Below, piece after piece: positions 43,020-51,135 of a DNA stretch of 56,489 nt; the first letter of the stretch is position 1; the number at the start of each line of letters is the position of its first letter. A program made the translations under genes and the position numbers. Source of the DNA: Sphingobacterium cavernae (GTDB taxonomy: Bacteria > Bacteroidota > Bacteroidia > Sphingobacteriales > Sphingobacteriaceae); the NCBI RefSeq assembly GCF_008520265.1, contig NZ_VIQM01000030.1, forward strand, positions 1-56,489, written 5' to 3'. Below the pieces are notes generated by a model. That model saw only the letters and a program-made list of their open reading frames with translations. It made no database searches and was not told where the DNA came from.

Positions 43020-43436
43020 TTAATTCAATCCTTTTAAATGTTTCAAGTGCATATTTTCAAATGCAGAAACCAATTGCGGAAGCTCACTCTCAGTGTATCG
43101 ATCAATTTCCTTGTGCAAATAACCATAATCAACACACCATCTATTAACGCGATCCATATCAACTTTACCAGTCTGAAGCTCCCAGTTCATTTCGTGCGCC
43201 ATTGATAATATTTTACGCACCATCTTTTCTTTTGGGGTATGGTATTTCACTTCTCCTGAAGTAAGACTTCTAATAACCTTGTCGGCTTCTTCAAATTTCA
43301 AATCTCTTATACTGGTGCTACGTCCATCCGTATGCAGATAGATAAGCTCTTCTTTGGTGTCGGTATCAAGTGACAATCGGCTAATTAAATAACCGATTTT
43401 TTGTCGTTGTCCTGATGTACTTTCTAATATTTTCAT
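43020..43436 (-). CDS. GemA-like (Mu gp16 / DUF1018-related) regulator
   Basis: 138 residues: GQRQKIGYLISRLSLDTDTK, LKFEEADKVIRSLTSGEV, KIL SMAHEMNWE and YGYLHKEIDRYTESELPQLV. The order QR.KI..L....L and the later LS.aHEM.W match the DUF1018/GemA family of transposable phages. Mu GemA alters host DNA-topology gene expression. It follows the interrupted DnaT-like gene. Confidence 0.65.
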   Translation of the reverse strand: MKILESTSGQRQKIGYLISRLSLDTDTKEELIYLHTDGRSTSIRDLKFEEADKVIRSLTSGEVKYHTPKEKMVRKILSMAHEMNWELQTGKVDMDRVNRWCVDYGYLHKEIDRYTESELPQLVSAFENMHLKHLKGLN

Positions 43437-43439
43437 TTC

Positions 43440-43886
43440 CTAACTAATTAATTTATTCCAATCACTATCATACATTTCTTGACGTAGGTACGTGTCAGGA
43501 TCAGCTTGATTACGCCATTTAACACGTGACAAATAATCCAAATAGGGCTTTATTGATATAATACATTTTAAGCGTTTAGTGTCGTCCATTCGCTTGTATA
43601 TATCTTCGCATCGCTTACGATTGATTTTGCGCCCATACGCACTCCAAAACGCCTCAAAAGAAATGTCAGGTGGTACTTCTGTTAATTTACCCTTAATAAC
43701 AGATATCAACTTTTCAATTTTGCTTATATGTATCGGGAAAACATCTTTCTCAGCACTGAAAAGCCACGCGTGCTGTACTTATGTAAAATCAGATTCGTTA
43801 GAGAAGAAAATCAACCAGCCAGCTTCATTAAAACCAAAAGTCACACTACCACTAAACATGCTTGATGTTAAAACATACTTTTTCAT
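43440..43886 (-). pseudogene. Phage replication-region gene interrupted by an in-frame stop
   Basis: The full frame starts at ATG 43886 (MKKYVLTSSMFSGSVTFGFN), meets TAA at 43781-43779 (codon 36) and continues in the same frame (VQHAWLFSAEKDVFPIHISK, then IEKLISVIKGKLTEVPPDIS) to FEAFWSAYGRKINRKRCEDI, YLDYLSRVKWRNQ and DPDTYLRQEM, ending 43440. Together it has 148 sense/nonsense positions and the layout of a common Bacteroidota-phage protein with a FE.FW.aYg.K C-terminal domain. So one nonsense change splits the gene; a restart could still give the 89-residue C-terminal part. Confidence 0.7.
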
Positions 43887-43891
43887 AATAA

Positions 43892-44698
43892 TTACCCCAC
43901 TACTTTAAGCCCACATTTTGCATCTACCCCCTTACTTTCAGATATCGGATTCTTTATTACCCCTGTGCTTTCATCTTCTAAATTTCCAAATAGCTCAGGT
44001 TGTTTAGAAGATGATTTTGCAGATGCCTTATTCTTCGGATCAAAGAATAGTGGGTTTAGCTCTCGTGCTTTTTGCTCCCAAATCACATACGGCTCGAAGC
44101 CTCCAAAACGATTTTTTTGCGGTGTAGCTATGTACTTTTGGACAAGAATAAACATACCACCATCGAAAATAATGTCAGCAGCTATAGACTTCCTAGGGTT
44201 GCCTGATCTATCAGTGTGACAGATGAATATCAAAGTCTTTTTACCTTCGTACTTTTCTTTGAGGTAGATGTAATCCTCTTTCTTCCATCCAGTATAGTCT
44301 ACAGAATCAATAAAAACATAATCAGGGCTATTGCGCTTTGAAAGATAATTATCTAAATCCTCCAAAAAAGTCACACCTTTTGGCAGGTTTGCAATTGGGT
44401 CAATAGGTATAAATCGCCCCGATACTTCTTCCATTTTATTACGCTTTGTTGCTGTCTGAAGGTCAAAACCATGTCTTTGCTCGTATGAAAACCAAGCTGC
44501 TTTGCTTGATAAATTGTATTTAACCAATTCTTTAGCAAGCTTAACACAAAATTCAGTCTTACCATTTCCACTATAACCACCAATAACACAAATAAAATGT
44601 AGCGGTATATTACCCAAAGTAGGTTGGAAATCCGAACCTTCTAAGTCCATTAATTTGAACTTCTTTTGATGAAATTGTACTATTCCTAATGCTTTCAT
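43892..44698 (-). CDS. P-loop ATPase (RecA/DnaB-like), phage replication or accessory
   Basis: 268 residues from MKALGIVQFHQ at 44698, chosen because the upstream gene stops at 44700. The sequence CVIGGYSGNGKTEFCVKLAK is the Walker A loop, PDYVFIDSVDYTGWKK the Walker B, and LIFICHTDRSGNPRKS a sensor strand, as in RecA-type ATPases. The C-terminal end is low in complexity. It may handle phage DNA in replication or transposition. Confidence 0.75.
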   Translation of the reverse strand: MKALGIVQFHQKKFKLMDLEGSDFQPTLGNIPLHFICVIGGYSGNGKTEFCVKLAKELVKYNLSSKAAWFSYEQRHGFDLQTATKRNKMEEVSGRFIPIDPIANLPKGVTFLEDLDNYLSKRNSPDYVFIDSVDYTGWKKEDYIYLKEKYEGKKTLIFICHTDRSGNPRKSIAADIIFDGGMFILVQKYIATPQKNRFGGFEPYVIWEQKARELNPLFFDPKNKASAKSSSKQPELFGNLEDESTGVIKNPISESKGVDAKCGLKVVG

Positions 44699-44699
44699 T

Positions 44700-44996
44700 C
44701 TATTTCTTAATGTTAGGTTTTTGAATATTATCAAAAATGAAGTAATCTCTGAATTTTATAATTTGATCGTCTATATCCCTAGACTCCAAACCTAATGTTT
44801 CACTATTACCATATGTGTCCCCAGTTCCTACATTATAAAATCCAGCACTAATTGTTTCAACTCTTTTATTACTTATTCTTATTAAAGAGGTTATTACATC
44901 TGCTACATCTGAATGATTTAATTCATTTGGAAATATGATAGGATAAGTTACAGCTTGATCATCATAGCTTTCTTGATGAATAATAATATACTTCAT
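44700..44996 (-). CDS. Hypothetical early phage protein
   Basis: 98 residues (MKYIIIHQESYDDQAVTYPI..). No motif recognised; beta-alpha pattern with DVADVITSLIRISNKRVETI. It overlaps its upstream neighbour by four bases and precedes the ATPase by one base, so it is a coupled gene in the early operon. Confidence 0.6.
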   Translation of the reverse strand: MKYIIIHQESYDDQAVTYPIIFPNELNHSDVADVITSLIRISNKRVETISAGFYNVGTGDTYGNSETLGLESRDIDDQIIKFRDYFIFDNIQKPNIKK

Positions 44997-45253
44997 ACCC
45001 CAACCTCCTTACTTTTCAAAAACACTATTCTTGTGTCAGGTTGCATACCCTTACTATTATTCTTGCGCATTACGGAGTCTTTCACTCGGTCTGCATATGT
45101 ACCCAATAGAGCAAAATGACTATAGGTACGATAGTGTGCAGTTTTCACAGCGAAATCTACCTTCTCCCAAACGACTTTGTTTTTGTCATTTAGGAAATAA
45201 AATCGGTCTCCAATTTGCAGTTTGTCTACCGTTGTTACTTCGTTTCTTTTCAT
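44993..45253 (-). CDS. Hypothetical early phage protein
   Basis: 86 residues (MKRNEVTTVDKLQIGDRFYF..). The part LQIGDRFYFLNDKNKVVWEK resembles small SH3-like beta folds. Immediately before its ATG, AATAAGCGATCA (45255-45266 on the other strand) is the same 12-mer that precedes the MuB-like gene. Function unknown. Confidence 0.6.
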   Translation of the reverse strand: MKRNEVTTVDKLQIGDRFYFLNDKNKVVWEKVDFAVKTAHYRTYSHFALLGTYADRVKDSVMRKNNSKGMQPDTRIVFLKSKEVGV

Positions 45254-45267
45254 ATGATCGCTTATTT

Positions 45268-45477
45268 TTATTTATTATTCGTTCCACAATTAGGACAACA
45301 GAAACCGTCTGAGCGCATATCAAAATACTCCCCACAATGAGAGCATGTGCGCCATATCTCATGGTTTTGTACAGGTGATACTACTGAGATTTTAGCTCTA
45401 CGTCGTACACGCAAGTCCATCCAGCCTCCAATTAAAAAGGCTATAATAAACAGGAAAATTGGTCTTAATAATTCCAT
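45268..45477 (-). CDS. Small membrane zinc-ribbon protein
   Basis: 69 residues. An N-terminal membrane helix (LLRPIFLFIIAFLIGGWMDL) and a C-terminal zinc ribbon (CSHCGEYFDMRSDGFCCPNC) with two CxxC pairs. Role unknown. Confidence 0.65.
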   Translation of the reverse strand: MELLRPIFLFIIAFLIGGWMDLRVRRRAKISVVSPVQNHEIWRTCSHCGEYFDMRSDGFCCPNCGTNNK

Positions 45478-45515
45478 TATTTATAATTAATATTTACACT
45501 TAATTTGCATCCAAA

Positions 45516-45622
45516 AACGGTAACGATCCGTTTAAAGCTCCATGCTTGGATTAATGAGCCGATTAAATACAGATAATCGGCTCAATATTATTATTATTAT
45601 TTTTATTGATAATCGGGATTAT
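45516..45622. other. Cluster of four consecutive hairpins in the early operon
   Basis: AAACGG..CCGTTT (45516-45534), TCCA..TGGA (about 45539-45550), an 11-bp stem TGAGCCGATTA with 45574-45584, and GATAATC..GATTATC (45607-45622). They fill the 151-base gap between the zinc-ribbon gene and DUF3164. It could act as an attenuator or processing element; the 11-bp stem is followed by T-rich sequence only in the plus direction. Confidence 0.5.
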
Positions 45623-45628
45623 CACGAT

Positions 45629-46285
45629 TTATACTGATAATTTGGAAAAGTTTAACGGTATTTGAATCCATTCATCATCCTCGCTTCTGTAGTAGTATTC
45701 GGCATAGAACTTCGTGTTATCAGGCACGATTGATTCTTGTAATAGTTCAATACCTTTACGCCAATGTATGTCATCGTAGTTGTCTTTCATGCTAATCATA
45801 TCCAAAACCCGATTTTTATCAAGCTTTCCGTTTTTTCGTTCTAACATTCTCTTTATAAATTTGGAGTCGGCGTCATCTTTATTTCCCCATCTATTAGCAA
45901 TGAATTCCAAAATATGCGCTTCAGCTTGAGTAGCACGTTCATCAAAACGAGTATTATCCGAACGTCTAAACACCACACGAGACTTGCCATCACTTGTATC
46001 TAAGGTTACATTTCCTTTGCCCTGAGCATGGCGATCAGAATGCTCTTGAAGCATCTTATACAGAGTTTCAATTCCTTCAAATGACTCCTTTTTAAAGGCA
46101 CTCATTATGCCGTGTACATCTTTAGCTTTAGACACAATCTCACTTACACTATCATCGCGCAATGCCTCATAGTTCTGACGTGCTTTCAATTTTTGAGCAT
46201 CTTGTTCAGCTTCTTTTTGTTTTGCCAAAGCAAATAATTCTTCGACTGTAAGGTCTTTTACTGGTTTTTCTAATAATTCTGTCAT
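45629..46285 (-). CDS. DUF3164 protein of transposable phages
   Basis: 218 residues: an N-terminal helical region (LTVEELFALAKQKEAEQDAQ), the core VFRRSDNTRFDERATQAEAH with ILEFIANRW and FIKRMLERKNGKLDKNRVLD, then DIHWRKGIELLQESI. The last sequences are the signature of DUF3164, common in Mu-like early regions. Function unproven. Confidence 0.82.
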   Translation of the reverse strand: MTELLEKPVKDLTVEELFALAKQKEAEQDAQKLKARQNYEALRDDSVSEIVSKAKDVHGIMSAFKKESFEGIETLYKMLQEHSDRHAQGKGNVTLDTSDGKSRVVFRRSDNTRFDERATQAEAHILEFIANRWGNKDDADSKFIKRMLERKNGKLDKNRVLDMISMKDNYDDIHWRKGIELLQESIVPDNTKFYAEYYYRSEDDEWIQIPLNFSKLSV

Positions 46286-46290
46286 GATAT

Positions 46291-46512
46291 TTAGTTTTTA
46301 TTATGTTTATGAAATGTGGTGTCTAAGTTAGATTTTGGCATACAGCCAGCACAAAACTTACTCTTGTCTATTCTGAATTGAGGTTTAATGCATTCGTTTT
46401 TTTTGCATGAAGCCATAAAGCCAAAGATTAAGCAGATTATGAATAGTATTACTGCTGTCATGCAGCCATTATTTGGCTTTGCTTTAATTTCGTATGTATT
46501 ATTTGTTTTCAT
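46291..46512 (-). CDS. Small one-TM Cys-rich phage protein
   Basis: 73 residues: a membrane segment (CMTAVILFIICLIFGFMASC) followed by a short Cys-containing tail (CKKNECIKP, FCAGCMPKS). It overlaps the gene upstream by 14 bases. Unknown function. Confidence 0.55.
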   Translation of the reverse strand: MKTNNTYEIKAKPNNGCMTAVILFIICLIFGFMASCKKNECIKPQFRIDKSKFCAGCMPKSNLDTTFHKHNKN

Positions 46513-46696
46513 TGATTTGCTTTATAAGTGGGCTTTCACCCTTGTTTAATAATATTAGTCCTTCTTGTATTCGATTAAGTCTGTCGTTCAATTCCCTTAA
46601 CCTTCGGATCATTTCAGATTTTTCCTCTTGACCAGCGTGCGGTTTGTCACGTAGCCAGTTTTCTATAACTGCTATCTGATGAAATAAGTCTTCCAT
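46499..46696 (-). CDS. Small helical phage protein
   Basis: 65 residues (MEDLFHQIAVIENWLRDKPH, then MIRRLRELNDRLNRIQEGL). Amphipathic helices; overlaps both neighbours. Unknown function. Confidence 0.55.
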   Translation of the reverse strand: MEDLFHQIAVIENWLRDKPHAGQEEKSEMIRRLRELNDRLNRIQEGLILLNKGESPLIKQINENK

Positions 46697-47000
46697 ACTC
46701 TTGATCTAAGTGTCCATAAATTGTGTTTAACTGAATTTCCTCGTATTGATAGCCAACAGGAATTGGAAAATTTGAAAGGAATACATTAACAGCTAAAGCT
46801 TCTTGTTCAGTGAATTTCAGAGACCAACCATCTTTTGTGATTATAGCCTTTTCTACACGCGTGCGAATCTTACTATACCACTTGTATACAATGTCATATA
46901 CAAGCTTTTCAGCAGCATCAGAAGGCTTGTTTTCTTCCATCATTATACGAATGATTAACTCTACAGCTTCAAGCTGCTGGCGATTCATTTTCACTTTCAT
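46647..47000 (-). CDS. Hypothetical early phage protein
   Basis: 117 residues (MKVKMNRQQLEAVELIIRIM..). It may start at the fifth codon (46988). Helical, with FTEQEALAVNVFLSNFPIPV. It overlaps the DnaA-like gene and the following one, a packed early operon. No family recognised. Confidence 0.58.
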   Translation of the reverse strand: MKVKMNRQQLEAVELIIRIMMEENKPSDAAEKLVYDIVYKWYSKIRTRVEKAIITKDGWSLKFTEQEALAVNVFLSNFPIPVGYQYEEIQLNTIYGHLDQEYGRLISSDSSYRKLAT

Positions 47001-47289
47001 AATCTAAATCCTCTACGGCTTTCACAGCCTGTAAGTACATATCTTTAAAAACTCTATTGTATGCTATAAGCTCCTTGAAAACATCAGTACAATGATTTGC
47101 AATGCAGTTTCTAGTATAATTATTGAATAGAATTGCTATCTCATTTGTACTATAGCCTTCTTCTCTTAATATGGCAATGGTGATATATCTTGCATACAAT
47201 TGATCAGTTTTGCGACCTTTATTTAAAATAGTGTCAACTGATATGTTAAGAGCTTCAGAAACGGTACTAATAATTAAATTTGTTTTCAT
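46969..47289 (-). CDS. Stand-alone DnaA domain IV-like DNA-binding protein
   Basis: 106 residues. The pattern KTDQLYARYITIAILREEGY, STNEIAILFNNYTRNCIANH, then VFKELIAYNRVFKDMYLQ follows the DnaA domain IV layout (AR.ia.yl.re......iG..f..rdHstv.h....). It could bind DnaA-box-like DNA in phage replication or regulate the early genes. No ATPase domain is attached. Moderate confidence. Confidence 0.6.
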   Translation of the reverse strand: MKTNLIISTVSEALNISVDTILNKGRKTDQLYARYITIAILREEGYSTNEIAILFNNYTRNCIANHCTDVFKELIAYNRVFKDMYLQAVKAVEDLDYESENESPAA

Positions 47290-47693
47290 ATTGACTCTTC
47301 AATTAGTTTATCTACTACAGCCTCTGCTAACATCGCGTTCAAAAGCTTTTTATTTGGTGCATAGCCTTTGTCTGATGGGTCATGCAATTGATTATATACC
47401 TTTTGGACAATGCGAGGATTTTCACGTCTTGATTTGATCAAAAACTCTGCATCCCATTTTTGCCAATGATTCATCCACCATTTCCAAAATAGACTGGAGC
47501 TAACCAAATCTTGTACGAGTACCTCCTCCAACTCAAGAACTGAGCGCAAATAGTCAAAACCACCATCTAGCACCATGTCTACATATTGTGCCTCTGAAAT
47601 ATTGAGCTTGCGTAATACAAGCTCTTTATTTACAGTTTGAACAGTTTTCACTTTACTAATCCAGCTTTTTGATTTAGCTATTATTTTATCCAT
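47286..47693 (-). CDS. Hypothetical early phage protein
   Basis: 135 residues (MDKIIAKSKSWISKVKTVQT..). It has an aromatic stretch FWKWWMNHWQKWDAEFL. The order directly behind the MuB-like gene (stop and start overlap at 47693) suggests a transposition or replication accessory. No family recognised. Confidence 0.6.
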   Translation of the reverse strand: MDKIIAKSKSWISKVKTVQTVNKELVLRKLNISEAQYVDMVLDGGFDYLRSVLELEEVLVQDLVSSSLFWKWWMNHWQKWDAEFLIKSRRENPRIVQKVYNQLHDPSDKGYAPNKKLLNAMLAEAVVDKLIEESI

Positions 47694-48550
47694 TATGCTG
47701 CTCCTTTCTTGCGCCTGTAGGCTAATACAAGGCGTTTAATTCGTCTTATGTCCATTTCGCTATCATTGACTATTCGTACAGCCTCTAACTCATCATCCAC
47801 ACCGTTTATAATAGCTATGCGTTTTAACTCATCTGTAGTGTTGGCAGGTAATTCAATAAACTTTCTACCTATACGGCTAAATATTTCCTTATAGCCTTTC
47901 TTATTTATCGAAACGCCTTTTTGAATACGCTTTTTTAAATGATCTGTAGCCTGAAGTACTAGACCACATTTACCTTCTGTCTCATTGTAAATTGTAATAA
48001 AGAAATAAAGCACTTGATCACTTATTTTGTCCGCTTCATCTAGTATGATTAAAGGTTTATCAGCTCTTAAAATAGTTTCTAAGACTACACCCATCATTTC
48101 GTATACGGTATAGCCTCCGCTATCTTTTCCCATTGCATGAAGTAAATCACCAAGGAATGTTTTGCGGTTCAAATGTTCCTTGCACTTTACGAGATACACG
48201 TTTTCACGCTCTGCAAATCGTTTTGATGGTTCAGTTTTACCACTACCTTCAGGTGCAACTACACAGAATACCTCGCTGTATTGTTGCGCATCGAGATACA
48301 CCGTTTGAATCATATTCATTCGCTTTGTTTCAGTCAATACTTTCCATTCGCTTTCTACTGAAATCGATACTTGATTTTGGATTTTAGTCCACATATCGTC
48401 TGAGATATTATCCCATTTGTCAGCTAGAATATTGCTGATAGTTCCAATACTGACACCGACTAATTGTTGTGATGCCTTATTTTGGCTTTTGACTTTCTGT
48501 ACAAATTGGTACAAGTCGTTTTTAATCTTTAGTTTTGTTTCTGTATTCAT
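47693..48550 (-). CDS. MuB-like AAA+ transposition ATPase
   Basis: 285 residues. The N-terminal lambda-repressor-like HTH (SQQLVGVSIGTISNILADKW) is followed by an AAA+ domain: Walker A VVAPEGSGKTEPSKRF, Walker B KPLIILDEADKISDQ, and the C-terminal DELKRIAIINGVDDELEAVR. MuB binds target DNA, selects the site and activates MuA. The 12-mer leader AATAAGCGATCA lies before its ATG. Confidence 0.88.
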   Translation of the reverse strand: MNTETKLKIKNDLYQFVQKVKSQNKASQQLVGVSIGTISNILADKWDNISDDMWTKIQNQVSISVESEWKVLTETKRMNMIQTVYLDAQQYSEVFCVVAPEGSGKTEPSKRFAERENVYLVKCKEHLNRKTFLGDLLHAMGKDSGGYTVYEMMGVVLETILRADKPLIILDEADKISDQVLYFFITIYNETEGKCGLVLQATDHLKKRIQKGVSINKKGYKEIFSRIGRKFIELPANTTDELKRIAIINGVDDELEAVRIVNDSEMDIRRIKRLVLAYRRKKGAA

Positions 48551-48583
48551 TTTTGATCGCTTATTAATGTTTACACTTTGCGG

Positions 48584-48609
48584 ACTCCCAAGATTGCAGT
48601 CTTGGGAGT
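48584..48609. other. Hairpin between the 34-residue ORF and MuB gene
   Basis: ACTCCCAAGA (48584-48593) pairs with 48600-48609. No U-tract follows in the direction of transcription, so attenuation or mRNA processing between A and B is more likely than termination. Confidence 0.5.
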
Positions 48610-48713
48610 TATTTATTCTTGTCTCGTAGGATAGATAATAGAATCCCTATAAATAATCCTACAGCTATAGCGGTTTGTTTATGCGCTTCTATTGCTTCAA
48701 AAAACTCATTCAT
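48609..48713 (-). CDS. 34-residue single-pass membrane peptide
   Basis: ATG at 48713, stop at 48611-48609: MNEFFEAIEAHKQTAIAVGL, then FIGILLSILRDKNK. One hydrophobic helix with charged ends. It lies 11 bases after the transposase stop with an AGGTA before the ATG. It may be a host-takeover or exclusion peptide, but no homology is claimed. Confidence 0.5.
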   Translation of the reverse strand: MNEFFEAIEAHKQTAIAVGLFIGILLSILRDKNK

Positions 48714-48724
48714 TACCTTTTATT

Positions 48725-50794
48725 TTAATATAAATCCCTCACATCGTCACGACTATCATCCTCATAGCCCGATGCAGTTACTTTTACTTTTTCGGTTGTT
48801 GGTAATGCTTTTTTACCTTCATATAGTTGTTGTAGGTATTCAGCTTCAGCATTATTTTTCAAATCTTTGATCATTACCCCAGCTTGTAATAATGATTCAG
48901 GATTAATATTTGAGCCATCCAATGCTTTTAGCTTTTCTTGCAGAATAGAAGTAAGCTTCATGGATATTTGCCTTTTATTTTCGAAAGCTGTATGTAGTCT
49001 TTTGCCGTCACCTTCCTCAAAATCTGCTAAAGCTGCTGGCATTGGATTGTATTCACTTGCGACAAAGCGTAAACCTTTACCATCAGTGATTAGAACTTCA
49101 TCTAATCGTTCAGGATCATATAGTACCTCCACTTTTGCACCATTGTATTTCCATATCACTTCATCAGGTAGATCAAAGCGTAGTTTTTGACCTGCTATCA
49201 TACCTTGAACTCCTTTTGTCGTGATTGTCAATAGATTTGGATGTTTTTTTCCAATAATGGACAACTTAGTAGCAGTGTCGATGTGATTTTTACGGCTCTT
49301 TTCGGACTGCATAAAGGCCTCTAACCATTCCACTTGACGGCTAATACCTGTTTTTGGATTTGGCTTATTTCGCATTATATTAATAAAGCCTTCGATAATT
49401 TGAGGCATTTGTTCAATGCTTGGATGATTTTTGGCATTTTGAGCAATGAATTCTTGACTTAATGCTTCTTTTGCCTTAATGTTATGTCCTGAATAATTTT
49501 TAGTAGGAAGCACCTTTAATACTTGATGCCATTCTGTACCAAATGAACGCTCGATATATTTACCTTGTGGCACTCTATGCGCTTGTGGCGTGAATTTACC
49601 GCCTACTTTAGTGTAGAAATCAGCTAATTCATTTTTCATCTTCACATCAAGACCCCATCGGTCAGTTTGCAATTGATGACCTAAATAATAAGCTCCAGTT
49701 AGCTCTTGAATATGATTCAAAGCGTTGCGGAAAGCATCATATATTACCTCATGTGTGATATTATCCCCATACGAATAACCAAGTATATAATCATTATATG
49801 TATCGATTATAACATATAGGTTAGGCCTATAATAAGCGTTTTTAACCAATTTGCCCGATGCATTTCTATAGGATGCCGTGAAAAATAAGTCTAGTGTGTT
49901 ATCATCCGCATTCAATAAGAGCAATGGAGATGATGCACGATCACGTCCAATCTCTTTACTGAATTTATTATATGCTCTTTTATCACCATCACGTGTTGAT
50001 GCAATAATGTGTTCATTTTGCTTACGGATATACGCAATAGCCCCTGCTGTCAACGTCTTTTTACCGTGTTCTTTTGCATACTTATTATATGCAGCTGCTA
50101 TCACTGTATCATCATGTTTGCGAGGATCAGCTAAAAGTTTTAAGATTAAAGCATCACTTTCTTCATCACGAGCCTTAGCGTTGCTATTACCAAAACGGTG
50201 TTTTTCGATGAGCATTTCGAATCTATCCAAAGGATCAGCATACGAATTGAATTCTTTTAGTTTTTCTTTCAGCCTTTTTGGATTCGTTGGAAGTGCGATA
50301 TGTTGTTTTAATATAAGCTCACTTACCACATCCCAAAACTCCATTACTGAAATATTCAAAGCTTGCTTTAAAGCTCGTTTATCAGTAGTGAACTTACTCA
50401 ACATATTAAGCCAGTTCACACATTTAGTATACCTATCTACATAGTTAATTTGTTCTTTACCCATCGCATCACAGTCACTTGCAGGTAACTTTGAGCCATT
50501 CGGCAATATATAATCAGAATAGAAAGTAAATGCTTTGTAATCCCAATCTATCAAATCCAATATGGGCTGTTTTGCCATATAGTCGTAAGGATTGCCGAAT
50601 AATTCTTTTACCTTATCCTTATACTTAGTAGGCAGAGACTCATATTCAATCAATACTTTACTGCCGTTACCCCCTCGACCATGAACAGTAATATTACCTC
50701 GAGACCTATTCTTATTGTAAGTATCTGCTACCATTATAGCAGGCACAAACTCATTATAAGTCAAGCACAGTATATTATTGTTAATATAGATCAT
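48725..50794 (-). CDS. MuA-like transposase
   Basis: 689 residues. The N-terminal region has a DNA-binding domain (HGRGGNGSKVLIEYESLPTK). The DDE core shows D in LYVIIDTYNDYILG (about 329), D in LQTDRWGLDVKMK (about 378) and E in GKYIERSFGTEWHQVL (about 413). It is followed by a Mu-type beta-barrel domain (VIWKYNGAKVEVLYDPERLD) and a C-terminal activating tail (DDSRDDVRDLY). It drives both integration and replicative transposition. Confidence 0.92.
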   Translation of the reverse strand: MIYINNNILCLTYNEFVPAIMVADTYNKNRSRGNITVHGRGGNGSKVLIEYESLPTKYKDKVKELFGNPYDYMAKQPILDLIDWDYKAFTFYSDYILPNGSKLPASDCDAMGKEQINYVDRYTKCVNWLNMLSKFTTDKRALKQALNISVMEFWDVVSELILKQHIALPTNPKRLKEKLKEFNSYADPLDRFEMLIEKHRFGNSNAKARDEESDALILKLLADPRKHDDTVIAAAYNKYAKEHGKKTLTAGAIAYIRKQNEHIIASTRDGDKRAYNKFSKEIGRDRASSPLLLLNADDNTLDLFFTASYRNASGKLVKNAYYRPNLYVIIDTYNDYILGYSYGDNITHEVIYDAFRNALNHIQELTGAYYLGHQLQTDRWGLDVKMKNELADFYTKVGGKFTPQAHRVPQGKYIERSFGTEWHQVLKVLPTKNYSGHNIKAKEALSQEFIAQNAKNHPSIEQMPQIIEGFINIMRNKPNPKTGISRQVEWLEAFMQSEKSRKNHIDTATKLSIIGKKHPNLLTITTKGVQGMIAGQKLRFDLPDEVIWKYNGAKVEVLYDPERLDEVLITDGKGLRFVASEYNPMPAALADFEEGDGKRLHTAFENKRQISMKLTSILQEKLKALDGSNINPESLLQAGVMIKDLKNNAEAEYLQQLYEGKKALPTTEKVKVTASGYEDDSRDDVRDLY

Positions 50795-50798
50795 GTTG

Positions 50799-51044
50799 CT
50801 ATTTGTTGGATTCTAAAATTCCAGCTACTTCCTTCACCCCAATAAGGATAGCTTGCTTTAATAATTGGTCTGTTAATACGATATTCTGACAAACTTTGCC
50901 TTTCCCAGTCTTTCCGATAAATCCATTACGAACCTTTTTAACTGCACTTTCTGAACAGCCTGCTAGTTTTGCAGTTACATCTGCTGGAACTAATATTCTT
51001 TCAGAAAGTGCAGAAAATTGGCACATCTCGTTTTCGTTTTTCAT
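50799..51044 (-). CDS. Small HTH early regulator, Ner-like position
   Basis: 81 residues from ATG 51044. A GTG at 51077 is excluded because it lies in the -7 box of the early promoter. VPADVTAKLAGCSESAVKKV is a helix-turn-helix. First in the early operon, five bases before the transposase gene, it matches Ner of Mu in position and may repress the early promoter. Confidence 0.7.
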   Translation of the reverse strand: MKNENEMCQFSALSERILVPADVTAKLAGCSESAVKKVRNGFIGKTGKGKVCQNIVLTDQLLKQAILIGVKEVAGILESNK

Positions 51045-51076
51045 ATATTCGTTTATTAATTGTTCCTTTGCGTTCA

Positions 51077-51107
51077 CAAATATACTAAAAAGGTATAATG
51101 AACCAAA
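51077..51107 (-). promoter_or_regulatory. Early phage promoter (TTTG-N19-TATATTTG)
   Basis: On the minus strand the -33 box TTTG is at 51107-51104 and the -7 box TATATTTG at 51084-51077, spaced by 19 bases, a perfect Bacteroidota promoter. Operator 1 (51081-51097) overlaps the -7 box and operator 2 lies just upstream of -33, so repressor would block it. Confidence 0.8.
51081..51097. promoter_or_regulatory. Repressor operator O1
   Basis: TATACTAAAAAGGTATA, a 17-bp site of form TATAC-N7-GTATA covering the spacer and -7 box of the early promoter. Confidence 0.75.
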
Positions 51108-51111
51108 CTTT

Positions 51112-51128
51112 TATACAAAAAATGTATA
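51112..51128. promoter_or_regulatory. Repressor operator O2
   Basis: TATACAAAAAATGTATA, same form. Its centre is 31 bp (about three turns) from O1, upstream of the early -33 and just before the repressor gene. Confidence 0.75.
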
Positions 51129-51135
51129 ATATTTA

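Noticed and set aside
51045..51077. GTG start for the first early gene
   Set aside because: It overlaps the -7 box of the early promoter, upstream of any likely transcription start.
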